A stretch of DNA of 64,000 bases from Ruminococcus sp. (GCA_017410265.1 JAFQRC010000011.1:1-64000); one strand, 5' to 3'. Positions 15,076 through 26,736 are shown, counted from the stretch's first letter. Numbers and translations: made by a program. Notes: generated by a model not told the origin, from the letters alone.

Positions 15076-16209
15076 TTACTGAACTTTTGCTAAAGTTTCT
15101 ATACCTTTTTTTAGTGAAGCTAAAAAAGCGTCTATGTCATCTTTGTTGTTGTATTTTGAAAAGCTGATTCTAAGTGAGCTGTCAATCAGCTTGTCAGAAA
15201 GTCCGAGCGCTTTTAGTACATAGCTTTTCTTGCCTTTAGCACACGCTGAGGAGCTACTAACATAAACTTCGTCCTGCTCTAAGTGATGCAGCATAGTTTC
15301 GCTTTTTATCCCTTCTACTGAGATGTTTAAAACATAGGGGAGAGCTAAGTCGCTTGAGTTAATAGTAACTGAGCTGATTTTCATAAGCTCAGCTTTTAAG
15401 TAGCTGTTGAGTTCTTCAATGAGCTTTCGGTTATTAACTATATCAAATTCTTTGACTGCCACAGAAAATGCCGCAATCAGTGGAGCACATTCAGTACCTG
15501 GGCGGATTTTCTTCTGCTGTTCTCCGCCGTAGAGCAGAGGAGTGATTCTCACACCTTTTTTGATATACAGCGCGCCGACACCTTTTGGTCCGTGAACCTT
15601 GTGAGAGCTGACACACAGAGTGTCTACATTCCACTTTTTCGGTTTGAGTATCATTTTGCCGTAGGCTTGAACAGCATCACAGTGAAAATGAGCGTCTGTG
15701 TTTTTGCGCTTGACAATTTTTCCGATACGCTCGATATTCTGGATAGAACCAATCTCGTTGTTGACCGCCATAACAGCGACTAAAATTGTGTTTTCATCAA
15801 CCGCTTCTTCAAATGAAGAAAGTGGCACGACACCGTTTTCATCAGGATTTAGGTAAACTACCTCAAAGCCGTCGTTTTCAAGCTTCTTGCACGCTTCCAT
15901 TACTGAGCTATGCTCGATAGCGGTGGTGACAATTTTTTTGCCTGAACGCTTTTTAGCTTGGGCTACTCCGAAAAGAACGGTGTTGTTGGATTCTGTCGAG
16001 CCGCTCGTGAAGTAGATTTCGTCAGCATCAACCCAGAGCGAATCAGCGATAACCTCTTTAGCGTGGTTAAGCTCAAGCTCTGCTAAAAGTCCCTTTTTAT
16101 GTAGAGAGCTCGGATTTCCGTATTCAACTGTCATCATTGTCAGTGCTTTTTGCGCCGCCTTTTCACAAGTGATGGTGGTAGCACTGTTATCAAGATAATG
16201 TTCAGCCAT
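15076..16209 (-). CDS. Cysteine desulfurase (NifS/IscS family), probable sulfur donor for ThiI
   Basis: A 377-residue PLP enzyme that releases alanine and forms a protein persulfide. YLDNSATT opens the family, the Schiff-base Lys lies in SSHKVHGPKGVG, and the catalytic Cys is in SSSSACAKGKKS. In Firmicutes the desulfurase coded beside thiI is usually the dedicated ThiI partner. ATG 16209 is chosen because AAAGGA lies 7 bases upstream; an extended start at 16248 has none. It is first in a four-gene operon with thiI, the sortase and the small gene. Confidence 0.94.
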   Translation of the reverse strand: MAEHYLDNSATTITCEKAAQKALTMMTVEYGNPSSLHKKGLLAELELNHAKEVIADSLWVDADEIYFTSGSTESNNTVLFGVAQAKKRSGKKIVTTAIEHSSVMEACKKLENDGFEVVYLNPDENGVVPLSSFEEAVDENTILVAVMAVNNEIGSIQNIERIGKIVKRKNTDAHFHCDAVQAYGKMILKPKKWNVDTLCVSSHKVHGPKGVGALYIKKGVRITPLLYGGEQQKKIRPGTECAPLIAAFSVAVKEFDIVNNRKLIEELNSYLKAELMKISSVTINSSDLALPYVLNISVEGIKSETMLHHLEQDEVYVSSSSACAKGKKSYVLKALGLSDKLIDSSLRISFSKYNNKDDIDAFLASLKKGIETLAKVQ

Positions 16210-16261
16210 AATTTTTCCTTTAAACGCTTCCGACCTATTATAATACAATTTTACATCTTAT

Positions 16262-16290
16262 ATTATAACAATTTGTAAATTTATTTGCAA
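16262..16290 (-). promoter_or_regulatory. Promoter of the desulfurase-thiI-sortase operon
   Basis: Minus strand: TTGCAA (16290-16285) and TATAAT (16267-16262), 17-base spacer. Confidence 0.75.
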
Positions 16291-16337
16291 ATACAGTTCT
16301 GTAACTAATATCTCTGAATAAAAGGGGAAGAATACTA

Positions 16338-16361
16338 ATGGTGATAAAATTTGGTAAATAA
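16338..16361 (+). CDS. Possible 7-codon leader peptide ahead of spoVAC
   Basis: AAAGGGGAAG (16321-16330) is a strong ribosome site, and 7 bases on is ATG GTG ATA AAA TTT GGT AAA TAA (peptide MVIKFGK). The reading frame overlaps the TTG start of spoVAC at 16351, which has only a weak site of its own, so translational coupling is likely. Confidence 0.4.
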   Translation: MVIKFGK

Positions 16362-16791
16362 ACAAAAATACAGCAAAATGGTCGAAAAACAAACAAAAAA
16401 CAGCCCTATTGTAAAGGACTGCATAAAGGCATTTCTGATTGGGGGAGCAATCTGCACCATAGGTCAGGTTTTTACAGAGCTTTATATGGCGCTTGATTTG
16501 GAGAAAAAGCAGGCGCAGACGCTTACTTCGGTGACACTTGTGTTCTTAGGTGTACTGCTGACCGCCTTGCATCTGTACGAAAAAATCGCAAAGCACGGCG
16601 GAGCGGGAACACTGGTGCCAATCACAGGCTTTGCAAACGCTGTGTCGTCCCCTGCTATTGAGTTCAAATCAGAGGGTTTTATCCTCGGCGTCGGTGCAAA
16701 GATGTTCACCATAGCAGGCCCTGTTATTGTGTACGGCACGGTAGCCAGTGTTATTTATGGTGTGATTTACTATATATCTACATTATTCTAA
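16351..16791 (+). CDS. spoVAC: Stage V sporulation protein AC
   Basis: A 146-residue membrane protein with four hydrophobic segments. SpoVAC is part of the channel in the spore inner membrane that takes up dipicolinic acid during sporulation and releases it at germination. The sequence KYSKMVEKQTKNSP, FLIGGAICTIGQVF and GFANAVSSPAIEFKSEG is characteristic. The start is TTG 16351 within an overlapping 7-codon leader; ATG 16378 would cut the conserved N-terminus. The usual partners spoVAD and spoVAE are not adjacent, and a bidirectional terminator follows directly. Confidence 0.93.
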   Translation: MVNKQKYSKMVEKQTKNSPIVKDCIKAFLIGGAICTIGQVFTELYMALDLEKKQAQTLTSVTLVFLGVLLTALHLYEKIAKHGGAGTLVPITGFANAVSSPAIEFKSEGFILGVGAKMFTIAGPVIVYGTVASVIYGVIYYISTLF

Positions 16792-16794
16792 AAA

Positions 16795-16824
16795 GAAAGC
16801 TCCTGATGACAGGAGCTTTTCTTA
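16795..16824. terminator. Bidirectional terminator between spoVAC and the MATE gene
   Basis: AGCTCCTG-ATGA-CAGGAGCT (16798-16817) with T residues on the plus side and T residues on the minus side as well. It overlaps the final codons of the convergent MATE gene. Confidence 0.85.
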
Positions 16825-18159
16825 ATATTGATATTTCTTTTTGTTTGCGATTAACATAATGACCGCGACAAAGAGTGCGAAAAGCTCTGCGCAGGCAAGT
16901 GACACCCATATTCCGTCCACTTTTAAAAACAGAGGGAGAATCAGCACGAAAGCTACCTGAAAAACTACTGTTCGCAAAACGGAGACGATTGCTGACACTA
17001 AACCGTTGTTTAGTGCTGTGAAAAACGAGGAAGCAAACATCGGGATACCTGCAAACAGGAAAGAAAACGAGAAGAAGAAAAATCCTCTTTGAGTCAGGTC
17101 CAACAGCTCCTTGTCATAGCCCACAAACAGTATCGACAGCGGTCGCGAGAGCAGCAGAGAAAGCAAGAACATAAATACTGATGAGGTGGTGAGGATTACC
17201 ATACTGCGTTTTAAGATGCCTTTGAGCTCATCGTGATTCAAAGCGCCGTAGTTAAAAGATATTACGGGAGCGGTGCCTATGCAGTAGCCGATGAATATCG
17301 ACAGAAAAATCAGGTTTACATACATCAGCACACCGTACGCTGCAACGCCGTTTTCGCCGACATATTTCATAAGCTGAGCGTTGTACAGCATACTGACGAG
17401 CGACATTGAAATATTCGACAAAAGCTCTGACATACCGTTGTAGCAGGTGCGATAAAGTGCCCACATATTAAATTTCGCCTTCGTTAGCTTAAGCAGACTG
17501 CTGTTCTTTTTCGAAAAGTAAATGATAGGAAAAATACCGCCGATAAACTGGCTGATTGCTGTGGCACTAGCAGCGCCCGCAAGTCCGAAGTCGAAGACAG
17601 CGATGAAAAGCCAGTCGAGTATCATATTTGAAATACCGCACAAAAGTGTCATATACAGTCCGAGTTTCGGCTTTTCTGCCGTGACAAAGAAACTCTGGAA
17701 CTCAAACTGGAGCACGAAGAACACAACTGAGGTACATAAAATTCTGCCGTATAATATGCAGTTTCTGAGAAGTTCTCCTTGCGCTCCGAGTAAAATTGAT
17801 ATCGGGCGCATAAAAATGAAAGCTAAAAGAGCGATAACCACGCTCATAATAATGGATATATAAACAAGAAAGGAAAACTGCTCGTTTGCCTTTTTGTTAT
17901 CGCCCTCGCCCATAGTCTTTGCTACCAGAGCACTACCACCTGTACCGAACATAAAGCCGATGCTTCCCATCACCATGATGAAAGGCCAGATGAGATTGAG
18001 TGCGGCAAAAGGTGTTTTGCCAACATAGTTTGACACAAAGTATCCGTCCACTACTCCGTATATTGAGGTGAACACCATCATTATAATAGGAGAGAGGGTG
18101 AATCTTATTAACTTTTTGTAAGTGAAGTGGTCTGAAAGTCCTATTTTTGCCTTAGTCAT
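16822..18159 (-). CDS. MATE family efflux transporter
   Basis: A 445-residue polytopic protein with about 12 predicted transmembrane helices in two six-helix halves. The N-terminal KLIRFTLSPIIMMVFTSIYG, VVDGYFVSNYVG and FMFGTGGSALVAKTMGEGD are the standard first-bundle motifs. Such proteins export drugs or metabolites in exchange for Na+ or H+; the substrate is unknown. Its start overlaps the end of birA by 8 bases, so translation is coupled. Confidence 0.93.
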   Translation of the reverse strand: MTKAKIGLSDHFTYKKLIRFTLSPIIMMVFTSIYGVVDGYFVSNYVGKTPFAALNLIWPFIMVMGSIGFMFGTGGSALVAKTMGEGDNKKANEQFSFLVYISIIMSVVIALLAFIFMRPISILLGAQGELLRNCILYGRILCTSVVFFVLQFEFQSFFVTAEKPKLGLYMTLLCGISNMILDWLFIAVFDFGLAGAASATAISQFIGGIFPIIYFSKKNSSLLKLTKAKFNMWALYRTCYNGMSELLSNISMSLVSMLYNAQLMKYVGENGVAAYGVLMYVNLIFLSIFIGYCIGTAPVISFNYGALNHDELKGILKRSMVILTTSSVFMFLLSLLLSRPLSILFVGYDKELLDLTQRGFFFFSFSFLFAGIPMFASSFFTALNNGLVSAIVSVLRTVVFQVAFVLILPLFLKVDGIWVSLACAELFALFVAVIMLIANKKKYQY

Positions 18160-18943
18160 TTTTTAGTCTTACTGTGATTTCTCCTGTTGAAAGAGTTTTT
18201 ATCCCGCTTTCGGTTTGTATAATAAGTCCGCCGTTGTTATCTATATCAATAGCTGTGGCGGATTTAGTGACGCCGTTTTCAAAGTAGGTGATTTCTTTGC
18301 CTAGTACTAAAGAGCGGGCTTTATATTTCTCGATGAATTTTCTGTCGTCGATAGTCTTACACATATCAATGATGTTGTCGGTGATTATAGCACACAGCTC
18401 GTTGCGATTTACAGCCTGTCCGACAGATGTTGCTATATCTGAAAGTTCTTTCGGAAAATCCTTTGTATCAATATTCACTCCGATACCGATGATGATAGCG
18501 TCTATTTTCTGAGAGTCAGGATTAGTGAGTGCTTCGCACAAAATACCGCAGACTTTTTTATCGTTTACATAAATATCGTTGACCCACTTGATTTTCGGGT
18601 CTATATCGCACAGCTGTGTGAGTGCATCGGTCACACATACAGAAACAGCGGTTGTCAGACAAACTATGTTTTCAATTACGCTGTCGGCTTTTATCATAAG
18701 CGACATATAAAGTCCCGTGCGTGACGGGGAATAAAAGCTTCTGCCGAGTCTGCCCTTGCCCTTGCTCTGGTGGTCAGCGACAAAGAGGGTAGGGGTATCT
18801 ATACTGTCGTTTTTATGCTTTTCGTAAAAACGCTTAGCCTGAATGTTTGTTGAGTCGATAGTGTCATAGTAAAAAACAGGAATATCAGCTTTTAAATACT
18901 TTAGTATTTCGCGTGCATTCTCAAGTTCTGTGTACTGTGCCAT
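18152..18943 (-). CDS. birA: Biotin--[acetyl-CoA-carboxylase] ligase (class I, no HTH)
   Basis: A 263-residue ligase that activates biotin with ATP and attaches it to carboxylase carrier proteins. DSTNIQAKR opens the catalytic domain, KGKGRLGRSFYSP is the biotinyl-AMP binding loop, and KWVNDIYVNDKKVCGIL is the adenylate/biotin pocket. The C-terminal SH3-like domain is present. There is no N-terminal helix-turn-helix, so it does not act as a repressor. ATG 18943 has GGTGA upstream; a longer start at 19066 would add an unrelated tail. Confidence 0.92.
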   Translation of the reverse strand: MAQYTELENAREILKYLKADIPVFYYDTIDSTNIQAKRFYEKHKNDSIDTPTLFVADHQSKGKGRLGRSFYSPSRTGLYMSLMIKADSVIENIVCLTTAVSVCVTDALTQLCDIDPKIKWVNDIYVNDKKVCGILCEALTNPDSQKIDAIIIGIGVNIDTKDFPKELSDIATSVGQAVNRNELCAIITDNIIDMCKTIDDRKFIEKYKARSLVLGKEITYFENGVTKSATAIDIDNNGGLIIQTESGIKTLSTGEITVRLKND

Positions 18944-19162
18944 TTTTTCACCAGCTTTCAAAGGTATATTAGCACAAAAAAGAGGGCTTTTCAAACTTGT
19001 ATTACGGATAGCGGGAATAGGGGGCGGGATTTTGTAACCATTTTGATTCATAAAAGCTAAACGCACCCGAGTGTTTGCTGACTACCGTAATTCAACTGAA
19101 ACGCGTTTTTAATTCCGAAATAGAAAAAACACAAAAAATCTTTAAAAATCCGCAAAAAAAGA

Positions 19163-19191
19163 TTGACATTATTCTTTTTTAGATATAAAAT
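19163..19191 (+). promoter_or_regulatory. Promoter of rpoBC
   Basis: TTGACA (19163-19168) and TAAAAT (19186-19191), 17-base spacer, about 190 bases before rpoB. No L10-L12 genes precede rpoB, so this is the main start. Confidence 0.8.
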
Positions 19192-19197
19192 AGTAAA

Positions 19198-19384
19198 CTG
19201 TACCATTATGGGGGCATATGCCCCTATTTCGCAACAAAAAGTTTTGCAAATGTTGAATATTAGCACACTTGATGTTAGTTTGTCAAGAGCTTTTTTAACA
19301 ACAATTTTGTAATTTTTTGTGGTGCTGAAATTCGGGTGTTTTCGCGACAACACCCATATAGATTTTTAAAGGAGTGATACGCCT
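19198..19384 (+). promoter_or_regulatory. rpoB leader with a 14-base palindrome
   Basis: About 185 bases of untranslated leader. GGGGCATATGCCCC (19211-19224) is a perfect palindrome able to form a hairpin right at the start of the transcript. No gene or T-run terminator is seen. The leader ends in AAAGGAGTGA ahead of ATG 19385. Confidence 0.45.
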
Positions 19385-22300
19385 ATGGTAAATGTCAAAC
19401 CGTTTAAGTTAGGCAACAGCGAGCGCTACAGCTTCGGTAAAATCGACGATGTCATCGATATGCCGAATCTCATCGAAGTGCAGAAAAAGTCCTATCAGTG
19501 GTTTCTTGAGGAAGGTCTCAAAGAAGTGTTCAAGGATGTATCGGGTATCACCGATTATCAGGATAACCTTGTGCTCGACTTTATTGACTACACTTTAGAT
19601 GTTGACCACCCGAACTATTCTGTAATCGAGTGTAAAGAAAGAGATGCTACTTATTCAGCAGCGCTGAGAGTCACAGCTCGACTTTTGAACAAAGAGACAG
19701 GCGAAATCAAAGAATCTAATGTGTATATGGGTGACTTCCCACTCATGACACCATCAGGCACCTTTGTTATCAACGGCGCTGAGCGTGTTATCGTATCTCA
19801 GCTCGTTCGTTCACCGGGTGTTTACTACAAGATGGACCACGACAAGACAGGTAAGGAGCTCTTCTCCTCAACTGTTATTCCTAACCGTGGTGCATGGCTT
19901 GAATATGAAAACGACGTAAACGATGTGCTTTATGTCCGTATCGATAAGAACCGTAAAGTTCCTATCACTGTATTCCTTAGAGCTTTAGGTCTTGGCACAA
20001 ACGCTGAAATTATCGAAAAGTTCGGCGATGACCAAAGAATCAAGGCTACATTTGAGAAGGATACCGCAAATTCTGTTGAAGAGGGCTTAATCGAAGTTTA
20101 TCGTAAACTCAGACCTAGTGAGCCTCCTACAGTAGAAAGTGCACAGACCCACATTAACAACTTATTCTTCGACCCACGCCGTTATGATATGTCGCGAGTC
20201 GGCAGATATAAATATAACAAGAAGCTCGGTATGTCAAACCGACTTCCTGGTCAGACTCTCGCTGACCATATCGTAAATCCTAGAACAGGCGAAATCATCG
20301 CTAAGCGTGGCGATACTATCGACCGCGACAAGGCGCTTGAGATTGAAAACGCAGGTGTTAAGGAAGCTTTCGTTGTAGGTGAAGAGGGCAAGAGCGTTAA
20401 GGTTCTCTCAAACGGTATGGTTGACATCAATGCTTATGTCGACTTTGACTGTGAGGAGCTCGGCATCAAGGAGAAAGTATCTTTTGATGTTCTTTGCGAA
20501 ATCCTTGACTCAGCTTCTGACGAAAAGGAACTCAAGAAGGCTATCGCAAACAGCGTTCACGAGCTTGTTCCTAACCACATCACAACAGATGATATTTTCG
20601 CTACAGTGAACTATATGAACACTTTAGCTGAGCATATCGGCACAACTGACGACATCGACCATCTCGGCAACCGTCGTATCCGTTGTGTAGGTGAGCTTTT
20701 ACAAAACCAGTTCAGAATTGGTTTTTCAAGACTTGAAAGAGTTATCCGTGAGCGTATGACACTCCAGGCTCAGGACCCTGAAGCTCTTTCTCCAAGCTCA
20801 CTTATTAATATCCGTCCAGTAACTGCTGCAATCAAGGAGTTCTTCGGTAGCTCTCCTCTTTCACAGTTTATGGACCAGACTAACCCGCTTTCAGAGCTTA
20901 CTCATAAGAGAAGACTCTCAGCACTTGGTCCTGGCGGTCTGTCGCGAGATCGTGCAGGTTTCGAGGTTCGAGACGTACACTACACACACTACGGCCGTAT
21001 GTGTCCTATCGAAACTCCTGAAGGTCCTAACATCGGTCTTATTTCGTACCTTGCTACTTTCGCAAGAATCAACGACTACGGCTTTGTTGAGGCACCTTTC
21101 AGAAAAATTGATAAAGAAACAGGCGTTGTAACAGACGAAGTTGTATATATGACAGCTGATATGGAAGACGACTTCAAAGTTGCTCAGGCTAACGAACCGC
21201 TCGACGAAAACGGCAGATTTGTTAACTCCAAGGTTGTCGGTCGTTACAAAGACGAGTTCGTAGAGCTTGACCCATCTCAATTTGACTTCATGGACGTTTC
21301 TCCAAGAATGGTAGTTTCAGTAGCTACTGCTATGATTCCATTCCTTGAAAACGATGACGCAAACCGAGCACTCATGGGCTCTAACATGCAGCGTCAGGCA
21401 GTTCCACTTATGGTAACAGAGTCACCAATCGTAGGTACAGGTATGGAGTACAAAGCAGGTACTGACTCAGGTGTCTGCGTGCTCGCTGAAGAAGACGGTA
21501 TCGTTATGAGCGTTGACGCTGACCACATCCGTGTTCAGTACGACTCAGGACGCATTCAGGACTTTGAGGTTATCAAGTTCCTGCGTTCTAACCAGGGTAC
21601 CTGCGTTAACCAGATTCCTGTTGTACAGCGTGGCCAGAGAGTTGTTAAGGGCGAAGTTCTTGCTGACGGCCCTGCTACAAAGAACGGTGAAATTTCACTT
21701 GGTAAGAACGCTCTCATCGGCTTCATGACATGGGAAGGTTACAACTACGAGGACGCTGTTCTCATCAATGAAAAAATCGTAAGAGATGATGTTTACACAT
21801 CTATCCATATTGAAGAATACGAAACTGAAGCAAGAGATACTAAGCTTGGCCCTGAGGATATCACCAGAGATATTCCGAATGTCGGCGAGGATATGCTCAA
21901 AGATCTCGATGAAAACGGTATCATTCACATCGGTGCCGAGGTTCACGCAGGCGACATCTTAGTCGGTAAGGTTACACCAAAGGGTGAAACAGAGCTTACT
22001 GCTGAAGAAAGACTCCTTAGAGCTATTTTCGGTGAAAAGGCAAGAGAAGTAAGAGATACTTCACTTAGAGTTCCTCACGGTGAGTCAGGTATCGTTGTTG
22101 ACGTCAAGGTATTTACAAGAGAAGACTCACGCGATGAGCTTCAGCCTGGTGTCAACAAGGTTGTAAGATGCTATCTTGCTCAGAAGCGTAAGATTTCTGT
22201 CGGCGATAAGATGGCTGGTCGTCACGGTAACAAGGGTGTTGTTTCCCGTATTTTACCTGTTGAGGATATGCCGTTCTTACCAGACGGTACTCCGCTTGAT

Positions 22301-23176
22301 ATCGTGCTTAACCCTCTGGGCGTACCTTCCCGTATGAATATCGGACAGGTACTCGAGGTGCACTTAGGTTATGCTGCTAAAGCGCTTGGCTGGAAGATTA
22401 TGACTCCGGTATTTGACGGTGCTCACGAGCAGGATATCTTTGAACTTTATGAGAAAATCAGAGATAAAGACGACTACCCTGACAAAAGAGAAGTTACAGG
22501 CATCGACTTTGGCGAGTGCTTCAAGCAAAACGGCATTTCGATGGAATGTAAAACAAGACTTCGCGACGGTAGAACAGGTGAGCTCTTTGACAACCCTGTC
22601 ACCGTTGGTTATATGTACTACTTAAAACTCCATCACCTCGTTGATGATAAGATTCACGCTAGATCCACTGGTCCTTACTCACTCGTTACTCAGCAGCCTC
22701 TGGGCGGTAAAGCTCAGTTTGGTGGTCAGCGTTTCGGTGAGATGGAAGTTTGGGCGCTCGAAGCTTACGGCGCTGCATACACACTTCAGGAAATCCTGAC
22801 TGTTAAGTCTGACGATGTTGTCGGTCGTGTTAAGACTTACGAGGCTATCGTTAAGGGTCAGAATATCCCGACTCCTGGTATCCCTGAGTCATTCAAGGTA
22901 CTTATCAAGGAGCTCCAGTCACTCTCACTCGATGTAAGAGTGCTTGACAAGGACGGTTCTGAAATCGACCTTAAGCAGAAGTTCGATGAGGACGACGATG
23001 CTATGGTAGTAGTAGCAGATGACGAAACCTTAAACGAAGAGCAGGTTATGACCACAATGGACGGCTTCCTGCTTGATGAAGACTCAGAAGAAGGCAATAT
23101 GTTCGACGAATCTTCGATTTATGAAGACCACGACGATATGCTTGAATTTGATGACTACGGCACTGATGAAATGTAA
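19385..23176 (+). CDS. rpoB: RNA polymerase beta subunit
   Basis: A 1263-residue core subunit of RNA polymerase. The rifampicin pocket reads [20 protein letters not shown], and downstream are [15 protein letters not shown], the metal- and nucleotide-site motifs, and [15 protein letters not shown]. The C-terminus carries an acidic tail (about the last 70 residues), common in Clostridia. It is cotranscribed with rpoC 14 bases later. The absence of rplKAJL upstream is a rearrangement relative to the common bacterial order, since birA lies divergently in front. Confidence 0.99.
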   Translation: MVNVKPFKLGNSERYSFGKIDDVIDMPNLIEVQKKSYQWFLEEGLKEVFKDVSGITDYQDNLVLDFIDYTLDVDHPNYSVIECKERDATYSAALRVTARLLNKETGEIKESNVYMGDFPLMTPSGTFVINGAERVIVSQLVRSPGVYYKMDHDKTGKELFSSTVIPNRGAWLEYENDVNDVLYVRIDKNRKVPITVFLRALGLGTNAEIIEKFGDDQRIKATFEKDTANSVEEGLIEVYRKLRPSEPPTVESAQTHINNLFFDPRRYDMSRVGRYKYNKKLGMSNRLPGQTLADHIVNPRTGEIIAKRGDTIDRDKALEIENAGVKEAFVVGEEGKSVKVLSNGMVDINAYVDFDCEELGIKEKVSFDVLCEILDSASDEKELKKAIANSVHELVPNHITTDDIFATVNYMNTLAEHIGTTDDIDHLGNRRIRCVGELLQNQFRIGFSRLERVIRERMTLQAQDPEALSPSSLINIRPVTAAIKEFFGSSPLSQFMDQTNPLSELTHKRRLSALGPGGLSRDRAGFEVRDVHYTHYGRMCPIETPEGPNIGLISYLATFARINDYGFVEAPFRKIDKETGVVTDEVVYMTADMEDDFKVAQANEPLDENGRFVNSKVVGRYKDEFVELDPSQFDFMDVSPRMVVSVATAMIPFLENDDANRALMGSNMQRQAVPLMVTESPIVGTGMEYKAGTDSGVCVLAEEDGIVMSVDADHIRVQYDSGRIQDFEVIKFLRSNQGTCVNQIPVVQRGQRVVKGEVLADGPATKNGEISLGKNALIGFMTWEGYNYEDAVLINEKIVRDDVYTSIHIEEYETEARDTKLGPEDITRDIPNVGEDMLKDLDENGIIHIGAEVHAGDILVGKVTPKGETELTAEERLLRAIFGEKAREVRDTSLRVPHGESGIVVDVKVFTREDSRDELQPGVNKVVRCYLAQKRKISVGDKMAGRHGNKGVVSRILPVEDMPFLPDGTPLDIVLNPLGVPSRMNIGQVLEVHLGYAAKALGWKIMTPVFDGAHEQDIFELYEKIRDKDDYPDKREVTGIDFGECFKQNGISMECKTRLRDGRTGELFDNPVTVGYMYYLKLHHLVDDKIHARSTGPYSLVTQQPLGGKAQFGGQRFGEMEVWALEAYGAAYTLQEILTVKSDDVVGRVKTYEAIVKGQNIPTPGIPESFKVLIKELQSLSLDVRVLDKDGSEIDLKQKFDEDDDAMVVVADDETLNEEQVMTTMDGFLLDEDSEEGNMFDESSIYEDHDDMLEFDDYGTDEM

Positions 23177-23190
23177 GGAGGAGCAAAAGA

Positions 23191-26100
23191 ATGGATAACA
23201 ATGTATTTGATTCGATTAAAATAGGCCTTGCTTCCCCTGACCAGATCAGAGAGTGGAGTTACGGCGAGGTTAAAAAGCCTGAAACTATCAACTATCGTAC
23301 ACTTAAGCCTGAACGCGATGGTCTTTTCTGCGAGCGTATTTTCGGACCTACAAAGGACTGGGAGTGCCACTGCGGAAAGTACAAGAGAATCAGATTTAAG
23401 GGTAAGGTTTGTGACCGTTGCGGTGTTGAAGTAACACGCGCAAAGGTAAGAAGAGAGAGAATGGGTCACATCGAGCTTGCAGCTCCTGTGTCACATATCT
23501 GGTACTTCAAGGGCATTCCGTCAAGAATCTCTTTGATGCTTGATATTTCACCGAGAATGCTCGAAAAGGTACTTTACTTTGCTTCATATATTGTAACTGA
23601 TCCGGGCGATGCAAGAGAGCTTGCTAAAATGCAGTTCCTTTCTGAGCAGGAATATCGCGATATGCGCGAAAAATACGAGGACGACTTCAAGGCAGGTATG
23701 GGTGCTGAGGCTATCAAGGAGCTTTTAGAGCAGATTAACCTTGATGAGCTTTCAGCAGAGCTCAAGGAAGAGCTCGAGGGCGCTACAGGTCAGAAGAAAG
23801 TCAGACTCCAGAAGCGTCTTGAGGTTGTTGAGGCATTCAGAATGTCAGGCAACCGTCCTGAGTGGATGATTTTAGATGTTGTTCCTGTTATTCCACCGGA
23901 TATCAGACCAATGGTACAGCTCGACGGTGGTCGTTTTGCTACATCTGACTTGAACGACCTTTACCGCAGAGTTATCAACAGAAATAACCGTCTTAAGAGA
24001 CTTTTAGAGCTCGAAGCTCCTGACATCATTATCAGAAACGAGAAGAGAATGCTTCAGGAAGCTGTTGACGCTCTTATCGACAACGGCAGACGCGGTCGTC
24101 CTGTCACAGGTCCTAACAACCGTGCGTTAAAGTCCCTTTCAGATATGTTAAAGGGTAAGCAGGGACGATTCCGTCAGAACCTCCTTGGTAAGCGTGTTGA
24201 CTACTCAGGTCGTTCAGTTATCGTCGTTGGTCCGGAGCTGAAGATGTATCAGTGCGGTCTTCCAAAGGAGATGGCACTTGAGCTCTTCAAACCTTTCGTT
24301 ATGAAACGCCTTGTTGAAACAAAGGCTGTTCAGAATATCAAAGCAGCCAGAAAGGCTGTTGAGCGTGCAAAGCCTGAGGTATGGGATGCACTCGAGGTTG
24401 TAATCAAGGGTCACCCTGTACTTCTTAACCGTGCGCCTACACTTCACCGTCTTGGTATTCAGGCGTTTGAACCTGTACTCGTTGAGGGTCGTGCACTTAA
24501 GCTTCACCCACTCGTATGTACAGCGTATAACGCTGACTTCGACGGCGACCAGATGGCTGTTCACGTTCCGCTTTCTGCAGAAGCTCAGGCTGAGGCTAGA
24601 TTCCTCATGCTCGCTGCAGGAAACCTCCTAAAACCATCTGACGGTCGTCCTGTTGCTGTTCCTACACAGGATATGATCTTAGGTTCTTACTACCTCACAC
24701 TTGATAAAGACGGTGAGCCTGGTGAGGGCAAGGTGTTCCGCGATATCGACGAAGCTATGATGGCTTATCAGACAGGCGTAGTAACACTTCATTCTAAGAT
24801 TAAAGTCAGAAGAACTATCACTGTTGACGGTGTTGAAAAATCAGGCATCGTTGATACAACAGTAGGTAAGATTATCTTCAACCGTCCTATCCCACAGGAT
24901 TTGGGCTTTGTAGATAGAAATGACCCTGAGAACCTCTTCAAGTTCGAGATTGACTTCCTTGTCGGCAAGAAGCAGCTCGGAAAAATTATTGACGCTTGTA
25001 TCAAGATTCACGGCACAGAAATCACTTCTGTAGTGCTCGATGAAATCAAGGCTCAGGGCTATAAATACTCAACTAGAGGCGCTATCACAGTAGCTGTCTG
25101 TGACGCTAAAATCCCACCTGAGAAGAAGGAAATCATCGCTAAGGCTGAAGCTGATGTTGACGCTATCCGTGATGAATTTATGATGGGTCTTCGTTCAGAT
25201 GAAGAGCGTTACGAAGAAGTTCTCAAAATCTGGGAGAAAGCTACTAACGATGTTACTGCTAAACTTCAGGGCAACCTCGACAGATATAACCCTATCTTTA
25301 TGATGGCAGACTCAGGTGCTCGAGGCAGTATGTCACAGATTCGTCAGCTCGCAGGTATGCGTGGTCTTATCGCGAATACTTCAGGTAAGACTATCGAAAT
25401 CCCTATTCGAGCTAACTACCGTGAGGGTCTTAACATCTTAGAGTACTTTATTTCTTCCCGTGGTGCGCGTAAAGGTCTTGCCGATACAGCGCTTAGAACT
25501 GCGGACTCTGGTTACCTTACACGTCGTCTTGTTGACGTATCTCAGGATGTTATCATTCGTGAGGACGACTGTGGCTCAGAAGAGGGTCTTGAAGTATTTG
25601 ACATCAAAGCAGGAAAGCAGACAATCGAAGGCTTGCATGAGCGTCTTATCGGTCGTTACCTTGTACACGACTTTACTGATGAGTCAGGCAATGTGCTCGT
25701 ATCTAAGGATACTATGATGGGCGACAAGGAAGCTGATATCATCTGTAACTCAGGTGTTGAGAAGATTGAAATCCGCTCTATCCTTGGCTGTCATTCAAAG
25801 TACGGCGTATGTAAGAAGTGCTACGGCTCTAACCTTGCAAACGGCCAGCCTGTCACAGTCGGTGAGGCTGTTGGTATTATCGCTGCTCAGTCTATCGGTG
25901 AGCCTGGTACTCAGCTTACAATGAGAACCTTCCATACCGGTGGTGTTGCGTCAGCAGAAGATATCACACAGGGTCTCCCGAGAGTTGAAGAGCTCTTTGA
26001 GTCAAGAAAACCAAAGTCACTTGCTATCATCAGTGAAATCGACGGTGAAGTTCGTTTCGAAGATATCAAGAACAACCGTCACGCTGTTGTATATAATAAG

Positions 26101-26736
26101 GAAACAAGCGAAGAGAAAGCATATCTCATTCCGTTCGGCTTCAGAGTTGCTGTTACTGAGGGTCAGCAGATTAAAAAGGGTGACAAAATCACCGACGGTG
26201 CTGTTAACCCACACGATATCCTCGAGATTCTCGGCACTAAGGCAGTACAGGACTACCTCATTTCAGAGGTACAGAGTACTTACCGCTTACAGGGTGTTGA
26301 TATCAACGATAAGCATATCGAAGTTATCGTCAGACAGATGCTCAAGAAGGTCAAGGTTGACGACGCAGGCTCAACTGACTTTATGTCAGGTCAGATGTAT
26401 AACCGCAACGAGGTTATTCACGCTAACAGAAAGATCAGAGAGCGTATCGCAAACGGCGAAGAAGGTCTCACTGAAGCTTCCTGGACACAGCTCTTACTTG
26501 GTATCACAAAAGCTTCTCTTGCTACTGACAGCTTCCTTTCAGCTGCATCATTCCAGGAAACAACCAGAGTTCTTACTGATGCTGCTATCAAGGGCAAGGT
26601 TGACCCACTCATCGGTCTGAAAGAAAATGTTCTTATCGGTAAACTCGTTCCTGCAGGTACAGGTATGAGAAGATACAACAACGTTGAGCTCGAGGAAAAC
26701 TATATTCCGACTGCTCCAACCGCACCGATTGAGTAA
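23191..26736 (+). CDS. rpoC: RNA polymerase beta' subunit
   Basis: A 1181-residue core subunit. The N-terminal zinc site is [16 protein letters not shown], and the catalytic Mg-binding loop is [12 protein letters not shown]. The bridge-helix and trigger-loop regions follow, including [19 protein letters not shown], and a second zinc cluster lies near [21 protein letters not shown] residues (about 870-890). AAGGAGGAG sits 8 bases before ATG. Two consecutive terminators follow. Confidence 0.99.
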   Translation: MDNNVFDSIKIGLASPDQIREWSYGEVKKPETINYRTLKPERDGLFCERIFGPTKDWECHCGKYKRIRFKGKVCDRCGVEVTRAKVRRERMGHIELAAPVSHIWYFKGIPSRISLMLDISPRMLEKVLYFASYIVTDPGDARELAKMQFLSEQEYRDMREKYEDDFKAGMGAEAIKELLEQINLDELSAELKEELEGATGQKKVRLQKRLEVVEAFRMSGNRPEWMILDVVPVIPPDIRPMVQLDGGRFATSDLNDLYRRVINRNNRLKRLLELEAPDIIIRNEKRMLQEAVDALIDNGRRGRPVTGPNNRALKSLSDMLKGKQGRFRQNLLGKRVDYSGRSVIVVGPELKMYQCGLPKEMALELFKPFVMKRLVETKAVQNIKAARKAVERAKPEVWDALEVVIKGHPVLLNRAPTLHRLGIQAFEPVLVEGRALKLHPLVCTAYNADFDGDQMAVHVPLSAEAQAEARFLMLAAGNLLKPSDGRPVAVPTQDMILGSYYLTLDKDGEPGEGKVFRDIDEAMMAYQTGVVTLHSKIKVRRTITVDGVEKSGIVDTTVGKIIFNRPIPQDLGFVDRNDPENLFKFEIDFLVGKKQLGKIIDACIKIHGTEITSVVLDEIKAQGYKYSTRGAITVAVCDAKIPPEKKEIIAKAEADVDAIRDEFMMGLRSDEERYEEVLKIWEKATNDVTAKLQGNLDRYNPIFMMADSGARGSMSQIRQLAGMRGLIANTSGKTIEIPIRANYREGLNILEYFISSRGARKGLADTALRTADSGYLTRRLVDVSQDVIIREDDCGSEEGLEVFDIKAGKQTIEGLHERLIGRYLVHDFTDESGNVLVSKDTMMGDKEADIICNSGVEKIEIRSILGCHSKYGVCKKCYGSNLANGQPVTVGEAVGIIAAQSIGEPGTQLTMRTFHTGGVASAEDITQGLPRVEELFESRKPKSLAIISEIDGEVRFEDIKNNRHAVVYNKETSEEKAYLIPFGFRVAVTEGQQIKKGDKITDGAVNPHDILEILGTKAVQDYLISEVQSTYRLQGVDINDKHIEVIVRQMLKKVKVDDAGSTDFMSGQMYNRNEVIHANRKIRERIANGEEGLTEASWTQLLLGITKASLATDSFLSAASFQETTRVLTDAAIKGKVDPLIGLKENVLIGKLVPAGTGMRRYNNVELEENYIPTAPTAPIE

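Noticed and set aside
19057..19353. 98-residue minus-strand frame upstream of rpoB
   Set aside because: It covers the rpoB promoter and leader, lacks a ribosome site and has low-complexity Phe/Leu/Lys composition.
25940..26620. 226-residue frame inside rpoC
   Set aside because: It overlaps the conserved rpoC frame on the same strand and is rich in Ser, Arg and Leu, as expected from shifted codons.
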